A program made the position numbers and the translations under genes. From NCBI GenBank assembly GCA_025345505.1, contig JANVCC010000011.1, forward strand, positions 10,328,184 to 10,392,183: DNA of 64,000 bases, given 5' to 3'. Shown in pieces: positions 12,501 to 25,989 of this stretch. Below the pieces are notes generated by a model. The model made no database searches. It was not told the origin of the DNA and saw only the letters and a program-made list of their open reading frames with translations. The stretch is from Todiramphus chloris collaris (lineage: Eukaryota > Chordata > Aves > Coraciiformes > Alcedinidae). How positions within the stretch are numbered: position 1 is the first letter of the stretch; every line of letters begins with the position of its first letter.

Positions 12501-15500
12501 AAGTGTCCCGACTGACCAGTCTGCATTTATATTTTTGTAGATACAAGACAAAACAGGGGAGAAACTTTGTAGATGTCCCAGAGATAGGTAGAACTTAGGA
12601 AAGAGGGCAGCTTAGTCTGGGTACTAAGTCACCACCCTAGGTAGGTCACTCTCTAAGGCCGGTGTCTTAAATATAGGTGTTATACTCTTATGGAGATTAT
12701 GCTTTTTGTAAACAGGAACTTGTTTTACACAGTTCACTTATGCCTTGAAGGAGAAGCCTCACTGTTTTTGTGATCATTTCTAGAAGCAGTGTCCCTGCAG
12801 ATGGCATATTTGGAAATGACATTACTTCATAGTGCTGCATAGCAGCAACTGGCACCCTAGTCTGTATCAAAGATGCTATCTGAGCAATAGAAAGTATTAA
12901 CCAACACCCACAAGGAGAAAAAGATGTCTTTCCTATCCCAAAATATACCTCCGCAGAGTACCTGTTGTATTGCATTTAATCTAATTTACTATAGGGGAGA
13001 TGAACGCTCTTACTGCAACTGTGCTATTTTTTGAGATTGGTGAGTCAGCTGAATGGTGACTAAGCCACTGACAAATTTTCCCTGTTAGCTTGTGTGTATA
13101 AAAAGATGCTTTGCTGGAATGTGTCATCTGCAGATACCACTATCTTGTTGGAGTGAATGGGGCTTTTCCATTAAAACTACATTACCTTTTTTATCATTTA
13201 AAAATATATGTGTATGAAGCTTTTAGTACATTTCAAGGAGGTACCAGGTCATACAGTTGAGCCACAACCGGGAGAATGCAAAACAGGTATTGTACCTGGC
13301 CATGGGCAGAAACTGCTTGTTTAATTTACTTTATAGAAACTGAATGTATCTTCTGAAAGGAGAAACAGAGATACATTCTAATGAACAGAAAAGCAGAATC
13401 ATACCACATTCTGGATGCTAGTCTGCAACTCAAAAGATGCAGGTTAAGTTATTTGGTCTCTACAAACCCCTGCCTTTGGCAAGTACAGTACTAAGTCTAT
13501 GAGCTAGAGATGACACTGCCACCTCCTACAGCTGTTCCTGCCTGAAAGCTGGCAGCTAATACAGCAGAATAAGGGGGGGAGAAGGTGAGTTCTTAATTTA
13601 TATCAGCAGACGGAAAGAAATTAAACAGACTAAGTAAGCTAAACTGGAAACAAAGTTAAGACACAACTATTAGTCTCTCTCTTATTCTGTAGCTCCTTTG
13701 GAACTTCCTTCTAAGGACTATAGCAGAAGCTCAGCTCCTGCTCATGACATTCATCAGGATGTAAGTTTGGAAAAATAATAATCCTGGCTGTTCATTAGTG
13801 GGTTTGTCTGGTCTAGAAAAACTGTTTTCCTGGGAAACTGTTTTTAAAAATCTACCTGTACTTCTGTCTGGTTCCGTCTCTGATGATTTGCAACACTAGA
13901 TAGCCTATTTTCATTCCATGGCAAGAACGAGTCTGTTAGAGCTTGTCCTTCTCTTCACCTTGATTTTAAAATCTCCCGTCTTGTGCCAGTAAAAGCTATT
14001 ACATATTTAATTAACTATTTTGTTTGAATTGAAGACAGTTGGTAGAGTAAAAGACAGCTCCGTAAAGAATCCATCTATTATTTCCATCCTTCTAAGTCAA
14101 TAATGGAAACGATGTCACTCACCAGGCAGCATATGCAAATAAATGTGTATATGATAGACTGCAGCTGAATTTGCTGGCATCTAATAAGTGTTTAATTGCT
14201 TTGGAGTGCTACTAAAAAAAGCAGTATTATTAGGACTTTCTTCTTGCAAATTGGTTTTAAAAGCATACAGTCAGTGTTGTATAATCATAGTCTTATAATT
14301 AAAACTAAATAGGTTAGAAATTACAAGGTAGAAGGACGTAAAAGCTCAACAGCATGTATACATATGGCTAAACATGGATTAGTGTGGTGATAGGCTTGTG
14401 TGTAGGTCTAAATGTTGTGTTCAAGTACAGTGCCTGCTAGGAATTACCTTTATATTTTAGGAGGAACTGTGGTTATCTACGAAGGCCTCAGGGAAATGAA
14501 TTCTTAGCTGGGGCTGGCATCAGTATAAATTAACCAATTAAGGCACCTGTATCAATATAAGCATCCTGACTCATTGTTTAATGGGATAATTGGAATTTTG
14601 TACAGGAAATAAAGTTGACTTCAAGGATTAAACAGAGGTAAAGCTCTCTAAGAATTTGTCTCTTGCTTGTGATAAGCTGTAGCTCAGGGTCCAGTGAATC
14701 TGTTATGAGGCTGCTGATGTAGAACAAAAAGCAGTATGGGGAGTGAAAGATCAGATCATTACTTTTTAATACAACAAAATTGTGTACATACTTAACTATG
14801 AAGAAATAGACAAAGTTCTGCAGGTTTAAGAATAAACATTGTTTGCACTCCAACTATTTTATGTGTCTGAATTCCTAGAATATCCTAGTTTTACCTGATG
14901 AATTGTTCTTGATTTAATCCATGATGATTTTTCCTGTCACTTTATAATACTTTATTTAAAATAGTTTTCAATACAACTACTATTGTAAGTACTTATAGGT
15001 GCCTAATCCTTGGCTTTGTTGGGTAGATTTTCCCATCAAAGCCTATGATGAACAACTGGTGGAGGAGAAAAAGTCAAAGATATGAGGGGATACTTATGAT
15101 CCAAGAAGGTACAATGTGGATGATTTACTCTCCATAAACAGAAGACAGACTGATCTCTAGAGAGAGGGAAGAATATAAGGGGAATTCACTGTACACTCAG
15201 GAAACCATCTTTCACAAAAGGTTATCAGGCCTTTCACCAGAGTATGTTCAAAGAAGAAAATTAAATGGCATATGTGCCTTCTTGTGTCCAAATGTATGCT
15301 TTCCTTTGAAGGATTCAAACTATTTTTGGACAAGAGAAACTGAAGCCTATGCAGCTTGTATTTCATGTTTCTGAAGGGTAAAAAGATTATTTGGGAGGGG
15401 AAAAAAAAAAAAGTAAAGTAAAATAGAAGATCTGGAATTATATTTTCTTCACATGTCAGATGAAAGTTTTGGGTGTACCAGACACACCATGGTTTATCTG

Positions 15501-15706
15501 GGATATCCATAGAGAAACAATAAAGAACATCTAACTCGCTCTTCATTTATTCCGATTCCCCTGCTTTGTTTTGTTGGGTTATTTTTCTTCCTTGAATCTG
15601 GCAGCCACCATTGGAGATGGAGTTAAACTGAAAACTGTTCCTAAAAACAAATGAAGGTATAATATCCAGTAACAAATATGGTTATAGAGTATCCAGAATC
15701 CAAATA

Positions 15707-15765
15707 TGGTCGGACTCAATGATCTTAAAGGGTTTTTCCAATCTAAACGAATCTATGATTCTATG
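15707..15765 (+). repeat. CR1 LINE 3'-end fragment
   Basis: A GGTCGGACTCAATGATCTTA block is followed by a TTTTTCCAATC block and the CR1 tail ATCTATGATTCTATG. This is the last ~60 bp of an avian CR1 on the plus strand. It is a very short, diverged, 5'-truncated copy, and nothing upstream is recognisable as CR1 body. Confidence 0.88.
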
Positions 15766-18700
15766 CATTTCATATGTACTGTCTTGGGAACTATTGCCTA
15801 TGTTCAAGGGTAGCATTACGCCCAGGGGTTTCCTCAAAAAATCCTAAGGCTCAAGCCTGTGCCCCTTCTTACCTCTCACCCTGTACAGGGTAACTTGTAG
15901 CATTACTTGATCTGCCAGTGGAAAACCTGGACTATCCTGCCTGCCAGCCTGCAAATCCAGGCATTGCCAAATTGCCATTGAAGGATTTCACTAGTATTTG
16001 GTCAGCATGTTTTTCTCCAGTGTGCCACTGTGATGTAGTGTGTTTCTCCCTAAAATCTGTACTGAACTATTGCTCTCCATGCTCATTGCTCATACTTGCA
16101 GAATGAAAGAGCATACACCCTCTTTAGCTTTCTCCTGCGTGGTATTCTCTAAAACAAGAGGAAAAACTGTGATCCCTTGAAGTTTTTATCTATAATGGAG
16201 TAATTATTATATATAAGATAGTGTTCCACATACCCAGAAACAGAGTAAACTAGAGCCTAGTAGAAACATTTAACTAAAATATAGTGGAGAACACGAAAAA
16301 TCCAATTGCTTGTATTTGACACTGTATTTCCCTGTATATACATTGCATTGTTTACTTTTTATTTGCAGACCCTACTGGCTGCAGGGCCATGATCTCTAAA
16401 GGACTCCAGCTGTAATGCACTGTATCTCTCAGGATGTACTTCTTCCATGTGGTATAGTATAAGAATCCTGTAGTTCAATTGAGGAACCACAGTAGCAGCT
16501 GGGAATCATGAAACTGAGTAAGGACCAGTATTACAACTCTCTTTAGGCTACAGGAATTTGCAAAGCAAAACTCTTCCATTTCGGCAATGTAAAAATGTTT
16601 TCTTTTGATTGAAAATGTCCAATGTTTCTGTTCCAATTTAATGGAACTCTGACATTTCAATATTTTGCCTAATTTTGCATCAAAACCAAATATGAAAAGG
16701 GATGGAAATTCTTAATTTCATAATAACTGACACTGCCTAGGAGACACAGAACACCACAGTGCAATTGAAACTAACAATAAAATAACTAAGAATATTCTGT
16801 AAACTCCAGAACACATAATGAAATATATACTATTATTTTCCATAACAAGAGTCTACCATTCTTATCAAATTGCAAATTGTACAAATGAAACTAACGATTC
16901 TTCCCCAGAATTACACATGCAGAAATAAAGAGTATGCTGAGAGAAACTGAGGACATATTCTTTAAATGAAACCACATTGAATGTGCATGAGGATCCCTCT
17001 GTAGAAGAAATTCAGAAGAACAATCACCTTAGGAGAAAAGGATGATGAAAAAACATGCACTTTTTACAGGCATGTGATGAAGTTAGTGTCTCAGCAGATA
17101 CTGGATTCTGTTTTGAAATTTGTTTTAATGACCTAAAGCTTAAGCAAGTGGGATGACTCAAGGGTGACTGACAGGAGAGAGAGAAAGAAGTGAGATGTTG
17201 TCGTACATGCCTTGAGCTGTTTTCTCACCACAAAACCCTTTAATACATTATGTAAATGTATGCAGAACTCTTCTAATTAAATATCATAGATAAATCTTTG
17301 CTGAATACAACTATTGTGACATTCAGATATGTCTGTCATGGAAAAGATCACCAAAAAAACTTACATCATAATAAAAATAATGTATTCTGCTCTTGGCTTT
17401 TTATATAGCGTAAGGTAAAGCATACTCTATGTTGCCACTTGCAGCAACAAAGCCAACAACAGGACCAGGTAATTAGGACTCTGAAATCTCTCTCTGTTTT
17501 ATCTGAGATTGCTTTCTGAAATCAAATTCAGGCAGAGAGAAAAGGAGACACAAACAAGTTTATCCCAGCTCTGCAATAGCAAATAAACAAGAGAACCACT
17601 TGAGGAACATTAAGAGAAGCATCAGATTCTTCAAATAATATGATAATTGAAATACATGTGTTGAATAACCAATTATCTGCAGATCTGTCTTCTCTCAGAG
17701 AATGGAATGGACATAGAAGGTTAGTCTGTGGTAAATGACACTGCAGAGAAAAAAAAAGATTCAGTCTGCAAAGTAGAGAACAAATCCATCTCAACATAAA
17801 ATTTGTCATCAGCTATGTTGAACGGGCAGTCTTTTCAAATACCTGACAAATGACACTGCTATTCATAGAGCAGGTATAACACAGGTTGCCACACTGTAAA
17901 TTTTACCAATACTGCCCCAGAGACCAAGAGATGTTACGCATTCAGCTGTAGACCACCATGGATGCAAGGCGTGCTGAAGTGGAAATTGCAGCTAATACTG
18001 TAGGAATTATCTAACAGTTATGTGTAACTAACCTTTATAGTTTGTTGCAAAAAAAAAAACCCCAAACACAAACAAAAAAAAACATTGAGGCTTTTAGCAT
18101 CCCTCTTTGTACTTGCACTGCATCTCAGGAAGTGTGAAGCCTTTCATTTCTGGCTATAAGGCAGTAATGTTTTGTTTTGACATCAGGTCTGGGGAGCAGA
18201 TTCATCCATCAGACCTTAATTTGCACAGCTGTAGAGAAAGGGTGCACCTTCAGTCCATTTATAGCCCCCTTGCTGTGTGTTTTAAATTTATTTTAAGAAG
18301 GGCACAGGTTCACAAGCCAATCAGTTCAATAATGCTGTATACATAAAAGTTTGTGGATAATTCTCTTCTGGCTTCTTCATGCAGCTTCATGGGGATCTTG
18401 GCTTCAGGCCAAACAACTGCAAAAGCAAAGCTTTTTTCCCCTCAGCACTTCAGTAAAGTGCACATAATACATCTTTAAGTAAATTAGTGTTGTAACAGGT
18501 TTCAACTGATCCATCTTGAGAAGTCAAATGAGAACCAAAAATAGATCCTGTTTTCAATTTCCCCTGAGCAGTGAAGTGATTTGAAATCCTCCCTTGCCAC
18601 AGGAAACAAACAAATAAAAAACAAATTTGGCAACTATTCAGTAAATATGTACGTTTATTCAGTACTTAAATTGCAAGATCCAAGTAACTGTTTATTAGAG

Positions 18701-21700
18701 AGCCAATCAACATATTCTGCAATTCTTGGAAGCAAGTGTGACCCTCCAAGAAAATCCCCTTCCTCCGCAGTCAGATGCTCTGTGGCATTTGCAAGGGAAA
18801 ACTCAGAGTATGCAACGATTGTCAAAGATACCTCTGTGGAGAGGTGCAGAACACCTAATAGCCATGTACTGTAAGTATGCCTATGTTTTAAGGGAAAGTA
18901 TAGGTGAATATATGAACCGTTACCACTTCTGTGAATAAACAGTATAGCACAGTCTAAACAATACAGATTGTAACTTCATCTTGAATTAAGAGAAGGGAGG
19001 AAAAAAAAACCTTGGAAAATTCCTGCAGTCTGGTATAGCCATCAAATAAGTAATACAGTGGGCATTTTGAAGCAGAAGAGTCCTTACCTTTATTGCCTTT
19101 AGGTCTGATAGACTGATATGCAGTTTCTCAAGTAACTACTACTTGAGTTGTCTGAAGTAAGTAATTATATTTTCAAAAATGGAAACAAGATGATCTCATT
19201 TGAAGGTTTAGTACTTCCTTAAAAATTTATGTAGTAAAAGTGGTCCCTGGCAAGGAAATCTAGATGTGTTGAATGAGAGGACAAAAAGGAAAAAAAAAAG
19301 AATAGCTAAACATTAAGCCCCATTTTGGTACATACTTTTTCCAAAAGCATAAAAACATAGTGTATAATTTCACAGAGTTAGTCCAGATCAAATCCCTGAA
19401 AGAAGATTTCTATTTCACTGAATGTACTTGACTAGTATAAACCAGACTGTCCCCAATTTTTCTAAAAACACACGCATGTTAAATTATTTTTCTTAATGCC
19501 TGTTAGTAGAATTGGCACCAAATAACTAAAATTAATCAGTTTTTGTATCATTGTTGCTAATGTGAGCATGATGTTCTCCTGTTTGCTTTCCTGAAGGTCA
19601 CATCTATAACACTCATCATTAGTGGCAGTTTCTCTACATGTTAAGGAGGCAGCACGGTTATTGTGACTTCAAGCCAATTATGAGTAGCTTGAAGAAAGCA
19701 AAGGATCCCTTCATCTCCGACTCTGTAGGACAAAAGGAAGGGGGAGAACAAGTGAAATATTAATAACACTTTATATAAGAGCTGCTTAGTTTTGTTCTGC
19801 TTATGTGGAATCATAACTGAAGAAAGTGAAAGGAGAGAAAGGGAAAGTATTTCCCGGGTCCTTAGAAGAATAAAAACTGGTTTCTTAATTGGCAAGTGCT
19901 TAAATGGCTGGTTCTAATCAGGGTAAATGGGCTTGTTTTTCCAACACTGGGTCTCACATCAAAGCAACAAGAAACAATTGAAAAATCTCTGCTGAAGAAA
20001 GCAAGAGGAAGTGGGTTGTCACCAGCTGTTCAAAGACAAGATCCTGCAACAAATGCGTAGCAGCAGATGCCATGTGAAGCACGGGGCATGTGAATGCATA
20101 TGAGTCATCCCATAAGCTTAGAGGGGTGACAAACTGCAGGCCACATCCTGGGGTAAAAGATTTTTGTGGCTTTAACTATTTCTCCACTTTATTTACTTTA
20201 TTCAAGTACACAGGGGTTTTTTTTGGTTTTTTGTTTGATTCTTTTTTTTTGAAGAAGGTGTCCTTAAGCCCTGTTAAACAGCCACAAACACCAGAAAAGT
20301 ATCATACAGAGATATCACACTTTGAGCCTATCACATCAAAAGCTGGTCCAGCATCACAGTCTATCCAGCAGGAAAAGTAGTTTAAAACATTTCCCCCTTT
20401 CCTCTCTCCTTTTAGGTTCATGGTAATAAAATAATTGTTTAAAGGATCATTTTTATAATTTGCAACATTTCACTGGTTTGTTTTCCACTGCTGCTTCATA
20501 AGTAGTTCAACTGGCATGCTGGGGAAAACCAGAAAACTGGTGTAGTGGAAGAAATAGAAGAACTTCCCCCCTATGTCTCACAGTGATAATCCTGAGGATC
20601 TTGCCTTCAAGTAGGGTGCCCCTCGGCAGGGCATTAAATCCTTGTAACAGTTAAAGCATGATGGAACTTGAACTGCAAGTGACAGTAGAATGCATTCCAG
20701 GAGATTTCAGTAAAATCATGTTTCTCTAAAAGAAATAGCAAGAAAGAGACAGAAGGAGGAGTCCCAGACTCAGCTCCTGCCTTGTCTGTCTCAGCTGTAC
20801 GTATCTAAGCACTCTTATGCTCTTATCATTATAAACTACACAATGATTTACACAATCCCATAATCTTGTTTTGAAAAAGGTCATTAGGGGTTATCAAATT
20901 TTCATCTATTTAATTACAAAATTTTCTTCTTGCTTTTTTCCAAGCAACAACAATCTCTCATGTAGAGAGGAATAAAAGGCATTAGCAGACTTTGCTGAGA
21001 GGTGGATCTACTTTTTGAACCCGGTTCTATGTCTCATGCTACCATGTTCCACCATGACAGATCCTGAGAATTCCTTCCTGACAGTCCCCCTCGAGGCAGC
21101 CATCCAAAATTTCTCCACAGAATTCATACTGCTTAACAAATCACAACCAAGGAGAGGCTTTAAGGTCGTTGAGCTCTGCAGGGTTTTTTGTGCTTTAAAG
21201 AAGAGCTCCAGGGCTGACTGGAAACGGTGATTTCATTTTGTGGAAAAGTGATGATTTTTTTATATTGGAGTCTTTCTGTGTTTAAAAAAAACCAAACAGA
21301 ACAATAAAAGAGAGAAGGTTAGGAGGAAAGGCCCTCAACAGCCAGTGCTGTAGGGATTTTGAGATTTACCTGTTACACAAGGGACACTGCAATGAGTATC
21401 AACCCTGTGGGAAAACCATTACATGCTGAATTTTTCAGAGTTATGATTTTCAGATCCAAACAGGGTGATGCCATGAATCCAGTGGCAGCAGGGCTTCATT
21501 CTGAACCTCTGCCACATAAACCACAGGAATCTATCAGCGGTCAGAGGGAGGCATACAAGATTATGGTTTCCATCGAGATAATTTATCTGCAAAGCTACTC
21601 TTCAGAAACAAAAAAAAACCCAAACACATTTGTACCTGATCACAGGAAGAAGGCTTGAGGATTGGACTTTGCCACATCTCATTTCAGAGCACAGGTAGAC

Positions 21701-22617
21701 ACCAAGTCTTAACAAGTTCTTCTTTGTTACCTGGGAAAATTAAATAGGAAAGGAACAAAATGAGATCCTACTGCCCTTCATTTCTTGCTTATTAAACATG
21801 CAGTTGAGAGAAGCTGCTAGTACCACTGTACATGATTCATGCCAGATTTTTCTCCAAGCTCATGATGTGGTCACTGCTTTGATCATATTTCCCATGGCTC
21901 ATGGTTGGCATCCCACCATGTGAAGGGATGGGACAGCAAGGGGAAGGCTGACAGCACACATGCTTGTTCCTGGGAAGTAAACTGAGAGATGACCATATCT
22001 ATAGCTCATGGTGTTTTGTTCTTCTGTCATGAAAGTGAATCACAAAGCAGTTATTGTATTTCCAAGGGAGGGGAAATCTAGGCTTACTTGGTTTTGTCAT
22101 AAATGATTAGATTTTATATTGTGCTTATGTACTTCTAATCAAATTAGCATGTTGGTTCAAAATCAGCCTAGCAGAAAACTCTCATTTTCTTACCCATTTC
22201 GCTTCATTTATCACCTGGATTTACCAAAGTTGTGAGATTGTTTTGGTTTTTTTCTCTGACTAGACCTGGTTCTGCTTAGCTTATTTGAAACATTCATAGC
22301 CCAAGGTTGCAAAAGCAATGAATATTTATAATCCCGTCTTCCCAGTGCACTCAGAGGTGTTTCACAGCATGACTTCACATTAGAAATGTCCCACCTGTGG
22401 GGATCATTCAAAAAACCACAGATTACAAGTCTGTACAACATAGAACAAGGTCAATACCCAAATTATGGGAATTATCACCTTAAAAAAGGTGGCATATCTG
22501 ATGATGCTCTGCACTGATGCTGATTTATAGGTGCTATACTAGCATGACTCTCCCCTGTGAAGATTGCATTGCAGCTATTAAGTTACAACCTTATTTCCCA
22601 ATTCTTGTTCTGTGCCT
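15766..22617. other. unique AT-rich DNA, no gene recognised
   Basis: I see no repeat family, exon or RNA gene. Low-complexity A- or T-rich tracts occur at about 18047-18083 and 20215-20252. Short chance frames are scattered through it (for example 17528-17809 minus and 18581-18874 plus). The frame at 21015-21230 (+) is GC-richer than its surroundings but has no recognisable domain. Some parts may be conserved noncoding DNA, which cannot be judged from one sequence. Confidence 0.5.
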
Positions 22618-23213
22618 TCATAGAATCATAGAATGGTAGGGGTTGGAAGGGACCTCTGGAGATCATCGAGTTCAACCCCCCCTGCCTGAGCAGGATCACC
22701 TAGGGCAGGCCACACAGGGACATACCCAGGTGGGTATCTAGAGAAGAAGACTCCACAACATCTCTGGGCAACCTGTTCCAGTGCTCTGTCACTCTCACAG
22801 TAAAGAAGTTTATCCTATGAGGAAAATGAGGTCAAACTTCAGCTTGCTACCATTCCCTCTTGTCCTATCACAGGGTACAACTGAAAAGAGACTGGCCCCT
22901 TCTACTTGACACCCACCCTTCAGATACTTGAAAACATTAATAAGATCCCCACTCAATCTTCTCTTTTCCAGGCCAAACAGCCCCAGGTCTCTCAGCCTTT
23001 CCTCATAGAAGAGATGTTTCAGTCCCTTAATCATTTTTGTAGCTCTCCATTGGAATCTCTCTCTAGAGAGATTCTTGTGCCTCTTGAACTGGGGAGCCCA
23101 GAACTGAACACAATACTTCAGATGTGGTCTCACTAGTGCAGAGTAGAGGGGGAGGAGAACCTCCCTTGACCTGCTGGACGCACTTTTCTTTATGCACCCC
23201 AGACATTCATGCC
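22618..23213 (-). pseudogene. CR1 LINE, 3' portion with RT C-terminal remnant
   Basis: This is a 5'-truncated CR1 retrotransposon on the minus strand. Its 3' end lies at 22618 (plus-strand TCATAGAATCATAGAATGGT), followed by the GGGTTGGAAGGGACCTCTGGA block. The minus strand then reads as the C-terminal region of the CR1 ORF2 reverse transcriptase, open from about 23213 to 22810. The recognisable wording includes [55 protein letters not shown] and CDRTRGNG. The frame holds only the thumb/C-terminal part and no catalytic residues, so it is dead. CR1 similarity fades near LGCIKKS, which marks the 5' truncation. The fairly intact reading frame suggests a younger insertion than the two short tails at 565 and 15707. 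Confidence 0.93.
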
Positions 23214-24780
23214 TTCTCATAAATGAGCTGCAAACTGCATAATGTACTCTCTCACCATTCACAAAGGTATCACCTATGTTGGTATTCCCTCCAGCAACAA
23301 GGAACAAAAAAGAGTTTCTCACCTAGCTTCAGAGCAAAGGGAATTATTACAGTTTGAAGAACATAGTGACTAGTGACAAATCACAGGAAGGACTCCAATG
23401 ATGAGAGCTGCTTAGAAGATACGGCAAGTGAAAACTATATGACCCTGCAAGTATCTTCTGTTAATTCATTGCAAATATTTTTCTTTTTCTAGACTGAGGC
23501 TGCACTTAAAAAAAAAAAAACAACCCCCACCCCATCTGTTTTCAAAAAAACCAAGTAAAACTTAACGTTAATTCAAATGGTTTTCCTATTCAAGATAGAG
23601 CTATGAGGGTTATAATCAGCTTTAACACTTGTCAGCCAAATATGGTTCCTTCCATTTTGCAGACAGGAAATTAAGGAGCGTCAGCAGTACTAGAATTAAA
23701 AACTAACTAGAGGCCATTTTATGCCAAGAAAGTTTTGCCATTGATTTTAATGTACCAGGATATAATGTATCCTCCAGTATCCTACCCTTTCTTATTTTCC
23801 CCAGACTTAGAGTGAACCATTAAATTGATGCCTGCCCTGTAAATCCCATAAGCTATCAATGTAGTTCCCTTAGCAAGAAGATAATCACCAGAAACTACTG
23901 TAGAATATTTGCTATTTCAGTGCAAATTAACATCATATTTTATCCTTGTTTTATACCCACATCCAGCACTCCCTTCTGCAAAGGATACCAGAAGAAGCTG
24001 GATATTTAAATGCCTAAGTTCTAAATCTTATATTCAATTTTTTAATCAAACTGTTTAAGATGAGTCTTAAATTTCTGCATTTCCATTTTTCATACTTCTC
24101 TCACCTAATTTTTTTTTCTGCTAAGACTAAAGAAAAATTTTAAAACTGAGATGTGTTTAGGAGGGTTTTTTTAAATATTAGTAGAGGTTTTTAAATACTT
24201 TATTTTTTTTCAGGACTCCACTCACCTCCATACTCCACAGCAACTTGGGCTGGGATTAAATACAAATGTTTTCCACTTCACTCAGGTGTAAGTTCTCAGT
24301 TTTAAGGTAGGTTGTTTTAAAGTTTCTAGGTATTGTGTGCTATCCTTTTCTTTTAATTAAAATACCAATTCTTCCACTGTCTAAAACAACACAGTTCACT
24401 AAACACAATTCTCTGATATTGGATGCAGTATCTGGAGAAAGCAAAATCATGACAACATTAAAATGGCTGGATGCATAAGACACATATTCACATGTTTAGT
24501 ATAGAAAGCTCCAGTCAAGTCTCCTTTCTGTAGGAATTAAAACTTACAGCAAGGTCTCCAGTTCCTCAGGCAAGCACAGCAGGCTATTAGGTTTTCTTTT
24601 AGTGATGTTTAGAGGAAATAAAGGAAGTGGTAGTGGGGGAAAAGGCCAAATTGTTTTCTCTCACTGTTCCTTCTGGCCAGAACTTTTCGGAAGTTTGGTC
24701 TTTATCTGTAAACTCTAAAATCAGGTTGAAAGTTCAAACTTTCAGGATTTTTTTTCTTCCCTTCTGCACTTCAAACCCTC
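23214..24780. other. unique AT-rich DNA, no gene recognised
   Basis: Nothing recognisable as an exon or repeat family. An A13 run at 23508-23520 is followed by a short C-rich block. Several AT-rich and T-rich stretches follow around 24050-24210. There is no frame of interest. Confidence 0.6.
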
Positions 24781-24809
24781 AAAATAAAAAGAAGAAAAAA
24801 AGAAAAGAG

Positions 24810-24888
<79 letters not shown>

Positions 24889-24896
24889 GAAAAGTG
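24781..24896. repeat. (AAAG)n / (AG)n microsatellite, polypurine tract
   Basis: About 115 bp of nearly pure purines on the plus strand: an irregular A-rich start, then GAAA repeats, a short central (GA)n block at about 24833-24844, then more GAAA repeats. A long homopurine/homopyrimidine tract of this kind is a candidate for triplex (H-DNA) structure and for length polymorphism. The 133-codon plus-strand frame that crosses it (24627-25028) is a by-product, with Lys/Glu/Arg runs, and is not a gene. Confidence 0.95.
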
Positions 24897-25259
24897 AAAA
24901 CGTTACAAAATCACAGAAAAGAAATATCAGTTTGGAATGAAAGTATGCATTTTATTTTCTGGTCTATATTTGCTGTTATTATAATTTATAAAGAAAACAT
25001 AGCCCCTTTACAAAGGCTTTACTGTTGAATCCTTATGCTCTTTTGGCACCAGCATTAGGTACAAAATCACAAGCAGAGCAGAGAACAAGGTAAACTGAAC
25101 ATGGACCTGCAACCACACTTAGTTACACTCAAGCTGCCTTATAAACCTTGTTAGTTGTTCCTGGGGTTGTTGTGGTCACAGCACTTTTGGAGAGTACATT
25201 TCAAAGACTCTCCCTTCTCTTGATTAGCAACATCTTTCACACCCACTCTAACCATATTT
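24897..25259. other. unique DNA, no gene recognised
   Basis: Short unique interval between a microsatellite and a CR1 fragment. I see nothing in it. Confidence 0.6.
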
Positions 25260-25560
25260 AGAATAGAATAGGACTAGACTTTTTCAGTTGGAATGGACCT
25301 ACAACAATCATCTAGTCCAACCGCCTGACCACTTCAGGACTGACCAAATTAAAGAGTGTTATTAAGGTCATTGTCCAGTGCTGCTCAAACACGGACAGGC
25401 TTGGGGTATTGACCACCTCTCTAGGAAGCCTGTTCCAGTGTTTAACCCCACTTTCAGTAAGGAAATGCTTCCTAATGTCTGGTCTAAACCTCTCCTGGTA
25501 CAGCAGTCTATAGTCTCTCCTGACTGTAGGAGTTGTATCTGATCCCTTTGCCAGGCTAGT
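25260..25560 (-). pseudogene. CR1 LINE 3' fragment with a different tail type
   Basis: On the minus strand this carries the CR1 ORF2 C-terminus (RLLYQERFRPDIRKHFLTE, then VKHWNRLPREVVNTPSLSVF) and a 3' noncoding end with a GACTAGATGATTGTTGTAGG block. The tail is TATTCTATTC-like, not the ATTCTATGATTCTATG tail of the other copies. The KHWNRLPREVV wording is a conserved CR1 C-terminal signature. The 5' truncation lies near 25530-25560. The different 3' end implies a separate CR1 subfamily from the copies at 22618 and 25990. The fragment lacks catalytic domains. Confidence 0.88.
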
Positions 25561-25989
25561 GGTTCTTTTTTCCTCTCTTAACACCCAGTTTCTCAATTGT
25601 GCTCTTTCTCATTGCTCATCAAAGCAGCCAATGCTCTCCACAGTCCTCCTTCCTCTAGCAGAAGGTCTCTGCCCCGTTCTTTTTTGCACGTTTCTGTGGA
25701 TTGTCCTTTCTGTCTGTGGATCAACCTGTTACCTTTTCCTGTTCAACAGAGGTCTATGAGGCTTCTTGTCTTCTCTTTCCCATATAATTTCATCAGGAGT
25801 CATCTGAATGCTAACATTTGTGTGACCGTGCTGTTGGTTTTTCTCTCTTCCAGTTTGTGAAGATACAATGGTAGATGATTGTGCCATACCCTGAGGTTTA
25901 GCTCAATAAACTGACCATGAGAAATTACTGGACACAGCAGGAAACAGAGCAAAGCTAACAAATGTTACAGATAATGTTATAGAATGACC
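25561..25989. other. unique DNA between two opposed CR1 fragments
   Basis: This pyrimidine-rich interval on the plus strand lies between a minus-strand and a plus-strand CR1 piece. The two overlapping plus-strand frames (25559-25759 and 25597-25860) show no known domain. The part nearest 25560 could still be diverged CR1 body. Confidence 0.45.

Larger units (their letters stand above)
7004..15706. other. unique DNA, no gene recognised
   Basis: No exon or repeat family is recognisable apart from small features listed separately. The GC-richer patch at 8160-8480 carries a 101-codon minus-strand frame. Longer chance frames also occur at 9112-9432 (+), 10973-11308 (-), 11902-12291 (-) and 15157-15546 (-, 129 codons). 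None contains a motif I can name, and none has convincing splice-site flanks. The segment around 13990-14230 has an unusual density of TAATTA-like and octamer-like motifs (see findings). Confidence 0.55.

Noticed and set aside
12325-12551. Overlapping minus-strand frames of 70-73 codons
   Set aside because: Two frames over the same DNA with Phe/Leu-rich products, no motif and ordinary length for chance in AT-rich DNA.
22906-23136. Plus-strand 76-codon frame
   Set aside because: It is antisense to the CR1 RT C-terminal region on the minus strand.
24627-25028. 133-codon plus-strand frame with long Lys/Glu/Arg runs
   Set aside because: The frame is kept open by the AAAG microsatellite, which has no stops in that frame. 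It is not a gene.
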